Assembly: GCF_001886615.1 (NCBI RefSeq)
Contig: NZ_CP018139.1
Span: forward strand, 1 to 64,000
Reading direction: 5' to 3'
Source of the DNA: Halomonas aestuarii
GTDB taxonomy: Bacteria; Pseudomonadota; Gammaproteobacteria; Pseudomonadales; Halomonadaceae
DNA: 64,000 nt
Part shown: piece after piece, positions 53,471 through 63,953 of the stretch
Position numbering within the stretch: the stretch's first letter is position 1
How the letters are laid out: every line of letters begins with the position of its first letter
Notes under the pieces: model-generated
Told to the model about the DNA's origin: nothing
Seen by the model: the letters and a program-made list of their open reading frames with translations, nothing else
Databases searched by the model: none
Position numbers and translations under genes: made by a program

Positions 53471-55144
53471 TCAGTCCTGACCCATCTGCTGCTTGATGAG
53501 GTCACCGATGGTGGTCGCACCGGACTCGGTGCTCTCTTCGCGCAGCTTCTTGAGGTTCTGACGCGTGTCGTCCTGATCCTTGGCCTTGATGGACAGGGCG
53601 ATCTGGCGGTTCTTGCGGTCGACACCGATGATGCGGGCCTCGACGCTGTCACCCTCGTTCAGCGCGTTGCGGGCATCCTCGACGCGGTCGGCGCTGATCT
53701 CGGAGGCCTTCAGCACGGCGACGACATCGGTGGCCAGCTCGACCTGGGCTTCCTTGGCATCGACCTCGACCACGCGGCCAGTGACGATGGAGCCCTTGTC
53801 GTTGACGGCCAGGAACTCGGACACCGGGTCGGTATCGAGCTGCTTGATGCCCAGCGAGATGCGCTCACGCTCCGGATCGATGGAGAGGATGACAGCTTCC
53901 GCCTCGTCGCCCTTCTTGAACTGGCGAACGGCTTCCTCGCCGGTGTCGGTCCAGGAGATGTCGGACAGGTGCACCAGGCCGTCGATACCACCTTCCAGGC
54001 CGATGAAGATGCCGAAGTCGGTGATCGACTTGATGGTGCCGGTGACGCGGTCACCCTTGTTGTAGCGCGCGTTGAAGTCTTCCCACGGGTTGGTGGTGCA
54101 CTGCTTGATACCCAGGGAGATGCGGCGACGCTCCTCGTCGATGTCCAGCACCATGACGTCCACGTCGTCGCCGACCTGCACGACCTTGGACGGATGGATG
54201 TTCTTGTTGGTCCAGTCCATCTCGGACACGTGGACCAGGCCCTCGACACCCTCTTCCAGCTCGGCGAAGCAGCCGTAGTCGGTGAGGTTGGTGACGGTGG
54301 CGTGCACCTTGGTGCCTTCCGGGTAACGATCCTTGATGTTGACCCACGGATCCTCGCCCAGCTGCTTCAGGCCCAGGGAGACACGGTTGCGCTCGCGGTC
54401 GAACTTGAGCACCTTGACGGTGATCTCGTCGCCCACGGCCACGATCTCGCTCGGATGCTTGATGCGCTTCCAGGCCATGTCGGTGATGTGCAGCAGGCCG
54501 TCGACGCCACCGAGGTCGACGAAGGCGCCGTAGTCGGTGAGGTTCTTGACGATACCGATGATCTGCTGGCCTTCCTGCAGGGTGGCCAGGAGGGCCTCAC
54601 GCTCGGCGCTGTTCTCGGCCTCGAGCACGGCGCGGCGGGACACGACGACGTTGTTGCGCTTCGGGTCGAGCTTGATGACCTTGAAGTCGAGTTCCTTGTT
54701 CTCGAGGTGGGTCGTGTCGCGCACGGGGCGGACATCCACCAGGGAACCCGGCAGGAAGGCACGGATGGAGTCGACGTCGACGGTGAAGCCACCCTTGACC
54801 TTGCCGTTGATCACGCCCTTGACGATCTCTTCCTTCTCGAAGGCGGCTTCCAGCACCTTCCACGCTTCGGCACGCTTGGCCTTCTCGCGGGAGAGGCGGG
54901 TCTCGCCGAAACCGTCCTCGACGGCTTCCAGGGCGACGTGCACCTCATCACCGACGGCGATGGACAGCTCGCCGTTCTCGTCGCGGAACTGCGCCGCGGG
55001 GATCTGGCCTTCTGATTTCAGGCCGGCATTGACGGTGACCCAGTCGCCGTCGATGTCGACGATGGTAGCCGCGACGATGGCGCCCGGCTCCATGTTGATG
55101 TCCTGGAGAGACTGTTCAAACAGTTCAGCAAAGCTTTCGCTCAT
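53471..55144 (-). CDS. rpsA: 30S ribosomal protein S1
   Basis: A 557-residue protein (E. coli 557) starting [13 protein letters not shown]. Six S1 OB-fold repeats can be counted; the last four are the more similar RNA-binding ones, each with a TDYGxF or equivalent turn ([38 protein letters not shown]). S1 delivers mRNA to the 30S subunit. The ribosome site is weak (GTAGGAAC), and the 195-base leader after cmk may carry the usual S1 autoregulatory structure. Confidence 0.97.
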   Translation of the reverse strand: MSESFAELFEQSLQDINMEPGAIVAATIVDIDGDWVTVNAGLKSEGQIPAAQFRDENGELSIAVGDEVHVALEAVEDGFGETRLSREKAKRAEAWKVLEAAFEKEEIVKGVINGKVKGGFTVDVDSIRAFLPGSLVDVRPVRDTTHLENKELDFKVIKLDPKRNNVVVSRRAVLEAENSAEREALLATLQEGQQIIGIVKNLTDYGAFVDLGGVDGLLHITDMAWKRIKHPSEIVAVGDEITVKVLKFDRERNRVSLGLKQLGEDPWVNIKDRYPEGTKVHATVTNLTDYGCFAELEEGVEGLVHVSEMDWTNKNIHPSKVVQVGDDVDVMVLDIDEERRRISLGIKQCTTNPWEDFNARYNKGDRVTGTIKSITDFGIFIGLEGGIDGLVHLSDISWTDTGEEAVRQFKKGDEAEAVILSIDPERERISLGIKQLDTDPVSEFLAVNDKGSIVTGRVVEVDAKEAQVELATDVVAVLKASEISADRVEDARNALNEGDSVEARIIGVDRKNRQIALSIKAKDQDDTRQNLKKLREESTESGATTIGDLIKQQMGQD

Positions 55145-55339
55145 GATGTTCCTACGTGATCAACGTTGAGTACGGCGTTGCCGCCTTCTCCGCACCACCA
55201 GCGAGTGCGGGCCTTATTTACCAAGCCCCCGGGGATGTTAGCGCTGGTTCGACCTGGCCCGGCTCACGGCGCTGCTTTCATCAAACCAAAAGTGCCGGAC
55301 CACGTCATCACATCCTGCCGGAGGCGCCGCAAGGGAGTT

Positions 55340-56029
55340 TCAGGTGGCGGGTGCCAGACCTCGCTCGGTCAGCAGTTCCGTCAGCCGATCCACCACTTCC
55401 GGTATCGTCAGGCGCGTGGTGTCAAGCGTGATGGCGTCATCGGCCGGCTTGAGCGGGGCCACGCTGCGCTGCATGTCGCGTGCATCGCGCGCCTGAATCT
55501 CCTTTAAAAGACTCGATAGACTAGCATCGACCCCCGCCTCCTGCAACTGGCGCTGCCGGCGATGGGCCCGTTCCTCGGCGCTCGCCGTGAGGAAGATCTT
55601 CAGCGGCGCCTCGGTGAACACCACGGTGCCCATGTCTCGCCCGTCGGCGACCAGCCCGGGAGGCTTGCGAAAGTCACGCTGGCGCTGCAGCAGGGCCTGG
55701 CGCACCGCCGGCAGCGCCGCGACCCGGGAGGCCGCATCCCCCACCTGCTCGGTGCGGATGGTGCCGGTGGCGTCCTCGCCCTCGAGCAGCACGCGGGTCG
55801 ATTCGGGCTCGGCGACGAAGAGCACGTCGAGGCCGACGGCCACCTCGGCAAGCCCGGCCTCGTCGTCCAGCGGGACCTCATGCTTCACGGCTGCCAGGGC
55901 GGTCAGGCGATAGAGCGCACCGCTGTCCAGCAGGTGCCAGCCCAGGCGCTCGGCGACCAGGCGGCTGATGGTGCCCTTGCCGGCCCCGCCGGGACCGTCG
56001 ATGGTGAGTACCGGTGCCGTATCGCTCAT
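55340..56029 (-). CDS. cmk: Cytidylate kinase
   Basis: A 229-residue CMP kinase: [16 protein letters not shown] (P-loop 12-20), [26 protein letters not shown] and [19 protein letters not shown]. It phosphorylates CMP and dCMP. The start overlaps the end of the tyrA-aroA fusion gene by four bases, so it is the last gene of the serC-pheA-(tyrA-aroA)-cmk run; rpsA follows after 195 bases. Confidence 0.95.
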   Translation of the reverse strand: MSDTAPVLTIDGPGGAGKGTISRLVAERLGWHLLDSGALYRLTALAAVKHEVPLDDEAGLAEVAVGLDVLFVAEPESTRVLLEGEDATGTIRTEQVGDAASRVAALPAVRQALLQRQRDFRKPPGLVADGRDMGTVVFTEAPLKIFLTASAEERAHRRQRQLQEAGVDASLSSLLKEIQARDARDMQRSVAPLKPADDAITLDTTRLTIPEVVDRLTELLTERGLAPAT

Positions 56030-58398
56030 GACGCCTCCTGCCGTTCCTCGAGGGTCAGCCCGACGCGCCGCGCCAGGTCGATGAAGCCGGGGAAGGAGGT
56101 GGCAACGTTGGCACAGTCGTCGATCTCGATCGGCTCCCCTGCACGCAGGGCCGCGATGGCGAAAGACATCGCGATCCGGTGGTCCCCCAGGCTGTCGATC
56201 CGTCCGCCGCCGTAGTTGGCGCCCTCCGGGCGGCCGCCGCCGACGATGTCGATGCCGTCCTCGAGCAGGGTGTGCTCGACCCCGATGACGGCGAGGCCGT
56301 CGGCCATGGCCTTCAGGCGGTCGGACTCCTTGACGCGCAGTTCCTCGGCCCCGCGCAGGCGCGTCACGCCCCGGGCGTTGGCCGCGGCGATGAACAGCGC
56401 CGGGAACTCGTCGATCGCCAGCGGCACCTGATCCACGGGGATGTCGATGCCCTGGAGCGGCGCGTAGCGGATGTGCAGGTCGGCCACCGGCTCGCCGCCC
56501 ACCTCGTGCTCGTTCTCCAGGCGCAGGTCGGCGCCCATCAGCCGGAGGATGTTGATCACCCCGATGCGGGTCGGGTTGATGCCGACATGCTCGAGCACCA
56601 GGTCCGACCCCGGGGTGATCGCGGCCGCCACCAGGAAGAAGGTGGCGGAGGAGATGTCCGAGGGGACGTCGATGGGCGCGGCGGTCAGGCGGCCGCCACC
56701 CTCGAGCCAGCAGGTGTCCCCCTCGCGGTGGACCGCATAGCCGAAGCCGGAGAGCATCCGCTCGGTATGGTCGCGGGTCGGCGCCGGCTCGCGCACGCGG
56801 GTCTCGCCCTCGGCATAGAGCCCGGCGAGCAGCAGGCAGGACTTCACCTGGGCGCTGGCCATGGGCATGTCGTAGGTGATGCCCTTGAGCGTCCTGCCCC
56901 CGTGGATGTGCAGCGGCGGACGCCCACCCTCGGCGGTGTCGATCTTCGCACCCATCAGGCGCAGCGGGTCGGCCACCCGGCCCATGGGGCGACGGGTCAG
57001 CGAGGCGTCCCCGGTGAGCTCGGTGTCGAAGGCCTGGCCGGCCAGCAGCCCCGCGAACAGGCGCATGGCGGTGCCGGCGTTGCCCACGTAGAGCGGGCCG
57101 GAGGGGGCCCGGAGGCCGTGCATCCCCACGCCATGAACCGTCACGCGCCCCTGGTGGGGCCCCTCGATGGCCACGCCCATCTCACGGAAGGCCTGCAGCG
57201 TGGCCAGGCTGTCCTCGCCCTCGAGGAAGCCCTTGACCTCGGTGACGCCCTCGGCCAGCGCCCCGAGCATGATGGAGCGATGGGAGATCGACTTGTCGCC
57301 GGGCACGCGGATCCGCCCGGTGACTCCGCCGCCGGGGCTCGCCCGGTAGCGCAGCTTGCCGTGTTGTTGCATCTGGTACTCCGCCTGATAACTGGTCTGG
57401 TTGAGCAGGGATTCGAAATAGTGTCGGGCGTGGCTGGCGCGGTCGAAGGTGGCCAGCATGGCATCGCCATCGCCGCGTTCCACGGCACGGCGCAGTCGCG
57501 CCACCCCGGCCTCGAAGTCGTCCAGGGAGGCGAGCACCGCGTCACGGTTGGCGATGAAGATGTCCCGCCACATCACCGGGTCGCTGCCGGCGATACGGGT
57601 GAAGTCGCGAAACCCGCCGGCGGCGTAGCGGAAGATCTCCAGCCGCTCGTCCTGGCGGGCCAGGGTGTCGACCAGCGAGAAGGCCAACAGGTGAGGCAGG
57701 TGGCTGGTGCGGGCCAGCACCTGGTCGTGGCGCTCGACGGCCATCTCCAGCACCTCGGCACCGCAGCACTCCCAGAGCGCCCGCACCCGGGCCGTGGCCG
57801 CCGGATTCGTGTCGGGCTCGGGCGTGAGGATCACCTTGTGACGGGCATAGAGCGAGGGGTCGGCGGCGGCCACGCCGCTCTTCTCCGAGCCGGCGATGGG
57901 GTGGCCGAGCACCAGGTTGGCCGGCATGCGCCCGAAGGCAGCCACGGCGGCCTCGCGGATCGCCGCCTTGGTGCTGCCGACATCGGTGACGACGACCTCG
58001 GGGGCGGCGCGCTCGAGACAGCCGGCCAGCTCGCGCATCACGCCGGCCATGGCCAGCACCGGCACCGCCAGCACCACCAGCGACGCGCCCTCGACGAGCG
58101 GCGCGAGGCGGGTGTCGCCGCGGTCGATCAGCCCCATCTCGATGCCGCGCGCGATCTCGGCAGCATCCGGGTCACAGGCCAGGATCTCGGCCTGCGGCGC
58201 GGCACCGCCCTCCCCCGGCCCGGCATCGCCGACGTCGCGACGCCCCACTCCGGCGGCGCCCTCTTTCGCCGCCCCGAAGCCGGCGGTGCCCTCTTTCGCC
58301 GCCCCGAAGCCGGCGGCACGCAGGGCGGCGGCCAGCGAGCCACCGATCAGCCCGAGCCCGACGATCAGGATGCGGGGTTCGCGGACCTCCACTTCCAT
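56026..58398 (-). CDS. Fused prephenate dehydrogenase and 3-phosphoshikimate 1-carboxyvinyltransferase (TyrA-AroA)
   Basis: A 790-residue fusion. Residues 1 to about 330 are Tyr[11 protein letters not shown] (14-23), [24 protein letters not shown] and [15 protein letters not shown]. About 345-790 are AroA (EPSP synthase): [53 protein letters not shown] and [12 protein letters not shown]. The fused order is known in pseudomonads. An unusual Gly/Ala-rich insertion of nearly 40 residues (about 30-68), with a tandem 10-residue duplication, separates the first beta-alpha unit of the NAD-binding fold from the next strand (EILACDPD). It starts two bases after the pheA stop. Confidence 0.94.
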   Translation of the reverse strand: MEVEVREPRILIVGLGLIGGSLAAALRAAGFGAAKEGTAGFGAAKEGAAGVGRRDVGDAGPGEGGAAPQAEILACDPDAAEIARGIEMGLIDRGDTRLAPLVEGASLVVLAVPVLAMAGVMRELAGCLERAAPEVVVTDVGSTKAAIREAAVAAFGRMPANLVLGHPIAGSEKSGVAAADPSLYARHKVILTPEPDTNPAATARVRALWECCGAEVLEMAVERHDQVLARTSHLPHLLAFSLVDTLARQDERLEIFRYAAGGFRDFTRIAGSDPVMWRDIFIANRDAVLASLDDFEAGVARLRRAVERGDGDAMLATFDRASHARHYFESLLNQTSYQAEYQMQQHGKLRYRASPGGGVTGRIRVPGDKSISHRSIMLGALAEGVTEVKGFLEGEDSLATLQAFREMGVAIEGPHQGRVTVHGVGMHGLRAPSGPLYVGNAGTAMRLFAGLLAGQAFDTELTGDASLTRRPMGRVADPLRLMGAKIDTAEGGRPPLHIHGGRTLKGITYDMPMASAQVKSCLLLAGLYAEGETRVREPAPTRDHTERMLSGFGYAVHREGDTCWLEGGGRLTAAPIDVPSDISSATFFLVAAAITPGSDLVLEHVGINPTRIGVINILRLMGADLRLENEHEVGGEPVADLHIRYAPLQGIDIPVDQVPLAIDEFPALFIAAANARGVTRLRGAEELRVKESDRLKAMADGLAVIGVEHTLLEDGIDIVGGGRPEGANYGGGRIDSLGDHRIAMSFAIAALRAGEPIEIDDCANVATSFPGFIDLARRVGLTLEERQEAS
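58258..58317. repeat. Tandem 30-bp duplication inside the TyrA part
   Basis: 58258-58287 and 58288-58317 differ only at the last base. They encode two copies of a ten-residue unit, [10 protein letters not shown] and [10 protein letters not shown] on the minus strand. Confidence 0.9.
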
Positions 58399-58400
58399 GC

Positions 58401-59492
58401 CTAGAGGACGCCGGCCGGGTAGGACCCCAGCACCTTCACGTCGGCGGCTCGCAGCTTGACCTCCTCCAGCATGGCCGCGACACGCGGCTCATCGCGATGC
58501 CCCTTGAAGTCGATGAAGAAGACGTAATTCCACACGCCGCTGCGCGACGGGCGCGTCTCGAGGCGCGTCATGTCGATCTGGTGGCGATGGAAGGGCTCGA
58601 GGAGGTCGTGCAGGGCCCCCGGCTGGTTGCGCATCGCGACCACCAGCGAGGTCTTGTCCTCGCCGGAGACGGGCACGTCCTGGTTGCCGATGATCAGGAA
58701 GCGCGTGGAGTTGTCCGGGCGGTCCTCGATCTTCTCGGCCAGCCGGGCCAGGCCATAGAGCTTGGCGGCCATGTCGCCGGCGATGGCCGCGCTGTGCCAC
58801 TCGGTCTTGACCAGGCGGGCCGCCTCGGCGTTCGAGGAGACCGGCACCCGCTCGGCCTGGGGGAAGTGGGCGTCGATCCACTTGCGGCACTGCGCGAAGG
58901 ACTGGGGATGGGAGTAGATCCGCGACACCTTGTCCCGGCGGGTGGTCTCGGACACCAGCAGGTGATGATGGATGCGCAGCACCACCTCGCCGCAGATGCG
59001 CAGCGACGAATCCATGAAGGAGTCGAGGGTGTGGTTGATCACCCCTTCGGTGGAATTCTCCACCGGCACCACGCCGTAGTTGACGGCACCGGCCTCCACC
59101 TCGCGGAAGACCTCGTCGATGGCGGCCATCGGCAGGCTGATCGCGCTCTCGCCGAAGTGCTTGAGGGCCGCCTGCTGGGTGAAGGTCCCCTCCGGCCCCA
59201 GGTAGGCGACCTTGACCGGCTGCTCGAGGGCCAGGCAGGCCGACATGATCTCGCGGAACAGCCGCGCCATCTCCTCACTGTCCAGGGGGCCATGGTTGAG
59301 CTCCATGACCCGGCGCAGCACCTGGGCCTCGCGCTCGGGACGGTAGAAGACGCCGCCGGGCTCATGCTCGGCCTTGATCGCGGCGACCTCCTGGGCACAG
59401 GCGGCGCGCTCGCTGATCAGGCGCAGGATGTCGTTGTCCAGGGCATCGATGCGCTGGCGGAGCGCCTCGAGGCTGACGGAAGGCTCGGTCAT
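58401..59492 (-). CDS. pheA: Bifunctional chorismate mutase/prephenate dehydratase (P-protein)
   Basis: A 363-residue protein. The chorismate mutase domain is at 1-95 (LRQRIDALDNDILRLISERA). The dehydratase follows: VAYLGPEGTFTQQAAL, GVVPVENSTEGV, SHPQSFAQC and NSTRFLIIG. The ACT domain is at about 280-360 (PGALHDLLEPFHRHQIDMT, with LETRPSR for Phe feedback). It makes phenylpyruvate. It starts three bases after the serC stop and ends two bases before the tyrA-aroA start, so all are one operon. Confidence 0.96.
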   Translation of the reverse strand: MTEPSVSLEALRQRIDALDNDILRLISERAACAQEVAAIKAEHEPGGVFYRPEREAQVLRRVMELNHGPLDSEEMARLFREIMSACLALEQPVKVAYLGPEGTFTQQAALKHFGESAISLPMAAIDEVFREVEAGAVNYGVVPVENSTEGVINHTLDSFMDSSLRICGEVVLRIHHHLLVSETTRRDKVSRIYSHPQSFAQCRKWIDAHFPQAERVPVSSNAEAARLVKTEWHSAAIAGDMAAKLYGLARLAEKIEDRPDNSTRFLIIGNQDVPVSGEDKTSLVVAMRNQPGALHDLLEPFHRHQIDMTRLETRPSRSGVWNYVFFIDFKGHRDEPRVAAMLEEVKLRAADVKVLGSYPAGVL

Positions 59493-59495
59493 GGA

Positions 59496-60599
59496 TTATC
59501 CCCTGCGTTTCTCGAAATCGGCCATGAAGGCGATCAGCGCATCGACGGCGGCCTCGGGCACGGCGTTGTAGAGGCTGGCCCGCATGCCGCCGACGCTGCG
59601 GTGACCCTTCAGGTTGAGCAGCCCCGTCGCCTCGGCCTCGGCCAGGAACGCCTTGTCGAGGCTCGGGTCGGCGAGCACGAAGGGCACGTTCATCCGCGAG
59701 CGGTTGCGCAGCGTGATCGGGTTGGCATAGAGCGCGCTGGCGTCGATGGCGTCGTAGAGCTTGCCGGCCTTGCGGTCGTTAAGGGCGTTCATGGCGTCCA
59801 GCCCGCCGATCTCGCCCTTCAGCCAGTCGAAGACCAGCCCGGCGAGGTACCAGCTGTAGGTCGCCGGGGTGTTGATCATGGAGCCGGCCTCGGCCAGCTC
59901 GCGGTAGCCGAGGAGCGAAGGCATGTCGTCCCTGGCGCGGTCCAGAAGGTCCTCGCGCACGATCACCACCACCAGGCCCGCCGGGCCGATGTTCTTCTGC
60001 GCGCCGGCGTAGATTACCCCGAAACGGGAGACGTCGAGGGGCCCCGAGAGGATGCTCGAGGACATGTCGCAGACCAGCGGCACCTCGCTGCCGTCCGGAC
60101 GGCGAGCCTCGGGGATATAGTCGAACTCGAGACCGCCGATGGTCTCGTTGGCGGTGTAATGGAGGTAGGCGGCGTCCTCCGAGAGGACGATGTCCTTCTG
60201 GCGCGGCACCGCGCTGTGGCCGCTTTCCTCGCTGCTGGCGGCGACGTGCACGTCGCCGGCCAGGTGGCGGGCCTCGGCGATGGCCTTCTTGCTCCAGATG
60301 CCGGTATGCAGGAAGTTGGCACGCCCGCCCCGGCCGAGCAGGTTATAGGGCACCGCGGAGAACTGCAGGGTGGCGCCGCCCTGGGTGAAGAGCACCCGGT
60401 AGTTGTCGGGAATGGCCAGCAGCTCCCGCAGGTCGGCCTCGGCCTGCTCGGCGATGGCCACATACTCCGGCGAGCGGTGGCTCATCTCCATCACCGAGAG
60501 GCCGTGCCCCCGGTAGTCCAGCATCTCGTCCCGGGCGCGTTCCAGCACGGCCTCGGGCATGGCGGCCGGGCCGGCACAGAAGTTGTAGTGACGTGTCAT
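59496..60599 (-). CDS. serC: Phosphoserine aminotransferase
   Basis: A 367-residue PLP enzyme: YNFCAGPAAMPEAVL opening, LFTQGGATLQF, LHYTANETIGG, VCDMSSSILS and the PLP Lys in YAGAQKNIGPAG. It makes O-phosphoserine and also serves pyridoxine synthesis. It lies 15 bases after gyrA on the same strand and starts the aromatic-amino-acid run. Confidence 0.96.
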   Translation of the reverse strand: MTRHYNFCAGPAAMPEAVLERARDEMLDYRGHGLSVMEMSHRSPEYVAIAEQAEADLRELLAIPDNYRVLFTQGGATLQFSAVPYNLLGRGGRANFLHTGIWSKKAIAEARHLAGDVHVAASSEESGHSAVPRQKDIVLSEDAAYLHYTANETIGGLEFDYIPEARRPDGSEVPLVCDMSSSILSGPLDVSRFGVIYAGAQKNIGPAGLVVVIVREDLLDRARDDMPSLLGYRELAEAGSMINTPATYSWYLAGLVFDWLKGEIGGLDAMNALNDRKAGKLYDAIDASALYANPITLRNRSRMNVPFVLADPSLDKAFLAEAEATGLLNLKGHRSVGGMRASLYNAVPEAAVDALIAFMADFEKRRG

Positions 60600-60614
60600 C
60601 AGCGTTGTGTGTCC

Positions 60615-63323
60615 TTATTCCTCACCGGGTTCCTCGCCGGTGGTCGGCGCATCCTCTCCGGTGCCACCCTCTTCGGTGGTGTCACCGTCCAGGGCCTCAG
60701 CGTCCACCGCCTCCTCGGGCTCGTCGACCCGCACGGTCTTGACCAGCTTCTCGTCGTTGCCCAGGCGGATCAGCATCACGCCCTGGGTGTTGCGCGAGGT
60801 GGTGGACACCTCCTCGACCCGGGTGCGCACCAGAGTGCCGCGGTCGGTGATCAGCATCATCTCGTCGGAGGAGTAGACCTGCATGGCCGCCACCAGGGCG
60901 CCGTTGCGCTCGCTGGTCTGCATCGCGATCACGCCCTGGCCGCCGCGGCCGCGCAGCGGGAACTCCTCGAGGCGAGTGCGCTTGCCGTAGCCGTTCTCGC
61001 TGGCGGTGAGGATGTAGATCTGTCCGCCGTTGCCGGCCTCTCCATCGGGCCCCACTTCGCCCTCGGCCTCATTGTCGGCCTCGGCATCGATCTGCTGGCT
61101 CTGCGGGATGATCAGGCTGATCACCTCGGCGCCATCGAGCAGGCGCATGCCGCGCACCCCGCGGGCGGTCCGCCCCATGGCGCGGACGTTGCCCTCCTCG
61201 AAGCGGATCGCCTTGCCGTTGGACGAGAGCAGCATGACATGGTCGCTGCCGCTGGTGATGGCGGCGCCCACCAGGCGATCGTCCTCGTCGAGGTCGATGG
61301 CGATCAGGCCTACGCTGCGCGGCCGAGAGAACTGCTCGAGGCTGGTGCGCTTGACGGTGCCCTTCTCGGTGGCGAAGAAGATGTAGCTCTCCGGATCGTA
61401 GTCGCGCACGGGCAGGATGGCGTTGATGGCCTCTCCCTCGTCCAGCGGCAGCAGGTTGACCAGCGGCTTGCCGCGGGAGCCGCGGCTGGCCACGGGCATC
61501 TCGTAGACCTTGAGCCAGTAGACCTTGCCGCGGTTGGAGAAGAGCAGCACGGTATCGTGAGTCGAGGCCACCAGCAGGTGCTCGATGACGTCCTCGTCCT
61601 TCATGGCCGTGGCAGACTTGCCGCGGCCGCCGCGCCGCTGGGCCTGGTAGTCGGAGAGCGGCTGAGTCTTGGCGTAGCCCGTGCGGGACACGGTGACCAC
61701 CATGTCCTCCTCGGCGATCAGGTCCTCGAGGCGCAGGTCGAGGTGGCTGGCCTGGATCTCGGTCTTGCGCGGGTCGCCGAACTGGTCGCGCACGGCCGCC
61801 AGCTCCTCGCGGATCACCTCGAGGAGACGGTCGGCGGAGGCCAGGATGGCGGTGAGCTCGGCGATCTTCTCGAGGATCGAGAGGTATTCGTCGAGAAGCT
61901 TCTCGGTCTCCAGCCCGGTCAGGCGGTGCAGGCGCAACTCGAGGATCGCCTGGGCCTGGGCCGGCGACAGGCGGTACTCGGCGCCGGTCTGGCTGAGGCC
62001 GAAGCCCTCCTCCAGATCCTCGGGCTTGCACGAGGTGGCACCGGCCCGCTCGAGCATGCTGGTCACCTGACCCGGCTGCCAGGACTGGGCCAGCAGCTTC
62101 TCCTTGGCCTCGGAGGCGTTCGGCGAGGCCTTGATCAGCTCGATCACCTCGTCGATGTTGGAGATGGCGACGGCCAGACCCTCGAGGATGTGGCCCCGCT
62201 CGCGGGCCTTCTTCAGCTCGAACAGGGTGCGCCGGGTAACCACCTCGCGGCGGTGACGGATGAAGGCCTCGAGGATCTCCTTGAGGTTCATGATCTTCGG
62301 CTGGCCATCCTCGATGGCGACCATGTTGATGCCGAAGACGTTCTGCAGCTGGGTCTGGGCGAAGAGGTTGTTGACCACCACCTCGCCGGACTCGCCCCGC
62401 TTGACCTCGATCACCACCCGCAGGCCGTCCTTGTCGGACTCGTCGCGCAGCTCGGCGATGCCCTCGATCTTCTTTTCCTTGACCAGCTCGGCGATCTTCT
62501 CGATCAGCCGCGCCTTGTTCACCTGGTAGGGCAGCTCGCTGACGATGATGTGGTCGCGGCCGGTCTTGTCGTCGTGCTCGATGGTGTGGCAGGAACGCAC
62601 GTAGATGCGGCCGCGGCCGGTGCGATAGGCCTCGAGGATGCCGGCGCGGCCGTTGATGATGCCGCCCGTGGGGAAGTCCGGGCCGGGGATGTGCTCGATC
62701 AGGTCATCGACGCTCAGGGTGTAGTCGTCGATCAGCGCCAGGCAGGCGTTGATCACCTCGCCCATGTTGTGGGGCGGGATGTTGGTCGCCATGCCCACGG
62801 CGATGCCCGAGGAGCCGTTGATCAGCAGGTTGGGCACCTTGGTGGGCAGGACATCGGGAATGCGCTCGGTGCCGTCGTAGTTGTCGACCCAGTCGACGGT
62901 GTCCTTCTCGAGGTCGGCCAGCAGCTCGTGGGCGAGCCGGGCCATGCGCACCTCGGTGTAACGCATGGCGGCCGCGCTGTCGCCGTCGATGGAGCCGAAG
63001 TTGCCCTGGCCATCCACCAGCACGTGGCGCATCGAGAAGTCCTGGGCCATGCGCACGATGGTGTCGTAGACGGCACTGTCCCCGTGGGGGTGGTACTTAC
63101 CGATGACATCGCCCACCACGCGGGCGGACTTCTTGTACGGCTTGTTCCAGTCGTTGCCGAGCTCGTGCATGGCGAAGAGCACACGCCGGTGCACCGGCTT
63201 CAAGCCATCGCGCACGTCGGGCAGCGCACGGCCGATGATCACGCTCATCGCGTAATCGAGGTACGACTGCTTGAGCTCGTCCTCGATGTTGACTGGCAGA
63301 ATCTCTCTGGCGATGTCACCCAT
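60615..63323 (-). CDS. gyrA: DNA gyrase subunit A
   Basis: A 902-residue protein from ATG 63323; an N-terminal extension is not conserved. The quinolone-resistance region is [13 protein letters not shown] with S83 and D87 in exact E. coli numbering, both the susceptible-type residues; the catalytic Tyr is Y122. The GyrA box QRRGGRG begins the C-terminal pinwheel. About 25 acidic and Gly-rich residues (about 742-767, [20 protein letters not shown]) are inserted into one blade relative to E. coli, and the tail is very acidic. Gyrase introduces negative supercoils. A promoter-like extended -10 lies about 77 bases upstream of the start. Confidence 0.97.
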   Translation of the reverse strand: MGDIAREILPVNIEDELKQSYLDYAMSVIIGRALPDVRDGLKPVHRRVLFAMHELGNDWNKPYKKSARVVGDVIGKYHPHGDSAVYDTIVRMAQDFSMRHVLVDGQGNFGSIDGDSAAAMRYTEVRMARLAHELLADLEKDTVDWVDNYDGTERIPDVLPTKVPNLLINGSSGIAVGMATNIPPHNMGEVINACLALIDDYTLSVDDLIEHIPGPDFPTGGIINGRAGILEAYRTGRGRIYVRSCHTIEHDDKTGRDHIIVSELPYQVNKARLIEKIAELVKEKKIEGIAELRDESDKDGLRVVIEVKRGESGEVVVNNLFAQTQLQNVFGINMVAIEDGQPKIMNLKEILEAFIRHRREVVTRRTLFELKKARERGHILEGLAVAISNIDEVIELIKASPNASEAKEKLLAQSWQPGQVTSMLERAGATSCKPEDLEEGFGLSQTGAEYRLSPAQAQAILELRLHRLTGLETEKLLDEYLSILEKIAELTAILASADRLLEVIREELAAVRDQFGDPRKTEIQASHLDLRLEDLIAEEDMVVTVSRTGYAKTQPLSDYQAQRRGGRGKSATAMKDEDVIEHLLVASTHDTVLLFSNRGKVYWLKVYEMPVASRGSRGKPLVNLLPLDEGEAINAILPVRDYDPESYIFFATEKGTVKRTSLEQFSRPRSVGLIAIDLDEDDRLVGAAITSGSDHVMLLSSNGKAIRFEEGNVRAMGRTARGVRGMRLLDGAEVISLIIPQSQQIDAEADNEAEGEVGPDGEAGNGGQIYILTASENGYGKRTRLEEFPLRGRGGQGVIAMQTSERNGALVAAMQVYSSDEMMLITDRGTLVRTRVEEVSTTSRNTQGVMLIRLGNDEKLVKTVRVDEPEEAVDAEALDGDTTEEGGTGEDAPTTGEEPGEE

Positions 63324-63399
63324 GGGTCGTCGAATCCTTTGCACTGCAACAGGTTGGCGCGTCACGTGGCCGTGACATGGCGCGCAATAACAGCCTCAC

Positions 63400-63408
63400 A
63401 TCATACCA
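63400..63408 (-). promoter_or_regulatory. Extended -10 promoter of gyrA
   Basis: Minus strand TGG-TATGAT (63408-63400), an extended -10 with five of six TATAAT bases; no clear -35. A short inverted repeat, GTCACG-TGGC-CGTGAC at 63361-63376, lies in the leader. Confidence 0.5.
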
Positions 63409-63429
63409 TCCCGGACGATGATAAGGGAG

Positions 63430-63849
63430 CTATGGGAGCACCAGCGCCGCCATGGTTTCGCGGATCTCGCCGTCGATCGTCACCGCCCGTCCGGAGGCCA
63501 CGTCGAGCAGCACGAAGGTGATGTCGGCACTGGCCACCACCTTGCCGTCGGCCACGCGGCAGACCTCCTGATGGATGCGGGCGCGACGCGAGCCGATCTC
63601 GGAGAGTCGGGTGAGCACCTCCAGGTCGTCACCGGCCACCGCGGCACGCCGGTAGTCGATGTTGAGGTTGACCGCGACGAAGGCCAGGTCCCCGCGCGAC
63701 AAGAACGCCGCCAGCCGAGGCCGCTCGTCGAAGTAGGCCCAGCGCCCCTCCTCCAGGAACTCCAGGTAGCGGGCATTGTTGACGTGGCCATAACCGTCCA
63801 GGTGGTAGCCCCTGACGCGCAGCGTGATACGGGAGATACGGGAATCCAT
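63430..63849 (-). CDS. Acyl-CoA thioesterase, hot-dog fold (4HBT/YbgC type)
   Basis: A 139-residue protein from ATG 63849, with AGGAG eight bases upstream. The hot-dog signature is LDGYGHVNNARYLEFLEEGRW (read as two blocks: DGYGHVNN and ARYLEFLEEGRW), with the catalytic Asp in the first and the long central helix in the second. Such enzymes hydrolyse acyl-CoA thioesters in the cytoplasm. A PsrA-type operator overlaps the -35 of its promoter, linking it to fatty-acid sensing. It lies upstream of gyrA on the same strand but has its own promoter. Confidence 0.87.
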   Translation of the reverse strand: MDSRISRITLRVRGYHLDGYGHVNNARYLEFLEEGRWAYFDERPRLAAFLSRGDLAFVAVNLNIDYRRAAVAGDDLEVLTRLSEIGSRRARIHQEVCRVADGKVVASADITFVLLDVASGRAVTIDGEIRETMAALVLP

Positions 63850-63910
63850 GCAGACCGCTCCTGTGTGGGTGTAGAGCCCGGGTGGGTGTAAGAGAGAAGG
63901 CAAAGCCCCG

Positions 63911-63940
63911 ATTCTAGTCAGCTCGACACCCGAGGTTCAA
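63911..63940 (-). promoter_or_regulatory. Promoter of the thioesterase gene
   Basis: Minus strand TTGAAC (63940-63935), 18 bases, TAGAAT (63916-63911). Predicted leader about 55 bases. Confidence 0.65.
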
Positions 63941-63953
63941 ACCATCGTTTGAA
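63936..63953. promoter_or_regulatory. PsrA-type operator
   Basis: TTCAAAC-CATC-GTTTGAA, a perfect palindrome with seven-base arms and four-base spacer, matching the known PsrA site (C/GAAAC-N2-4-GTTTG/C). It overlaps the -35 of the thioesterase promoter and lies upstream of whatever gene starts beyond the right edge. Confidence 0.7.

Noticed and set aside
53335-53652. A minus-strand frame ending in F-x-G-x-R-F pentapeptide-like repeats
   Set aside because: It overlaps the rpsA 3' end out of frame, crosses the rpsA terminator, and the repeat is explained by the 15-bp DNA repeats.
58497-63521. A 1,674-codon plus-strand frame opposite pheA, serC and gyrA
   Set aside because: It spans three well-identified genes on the other strand; the composition is that of an antisense shadow.
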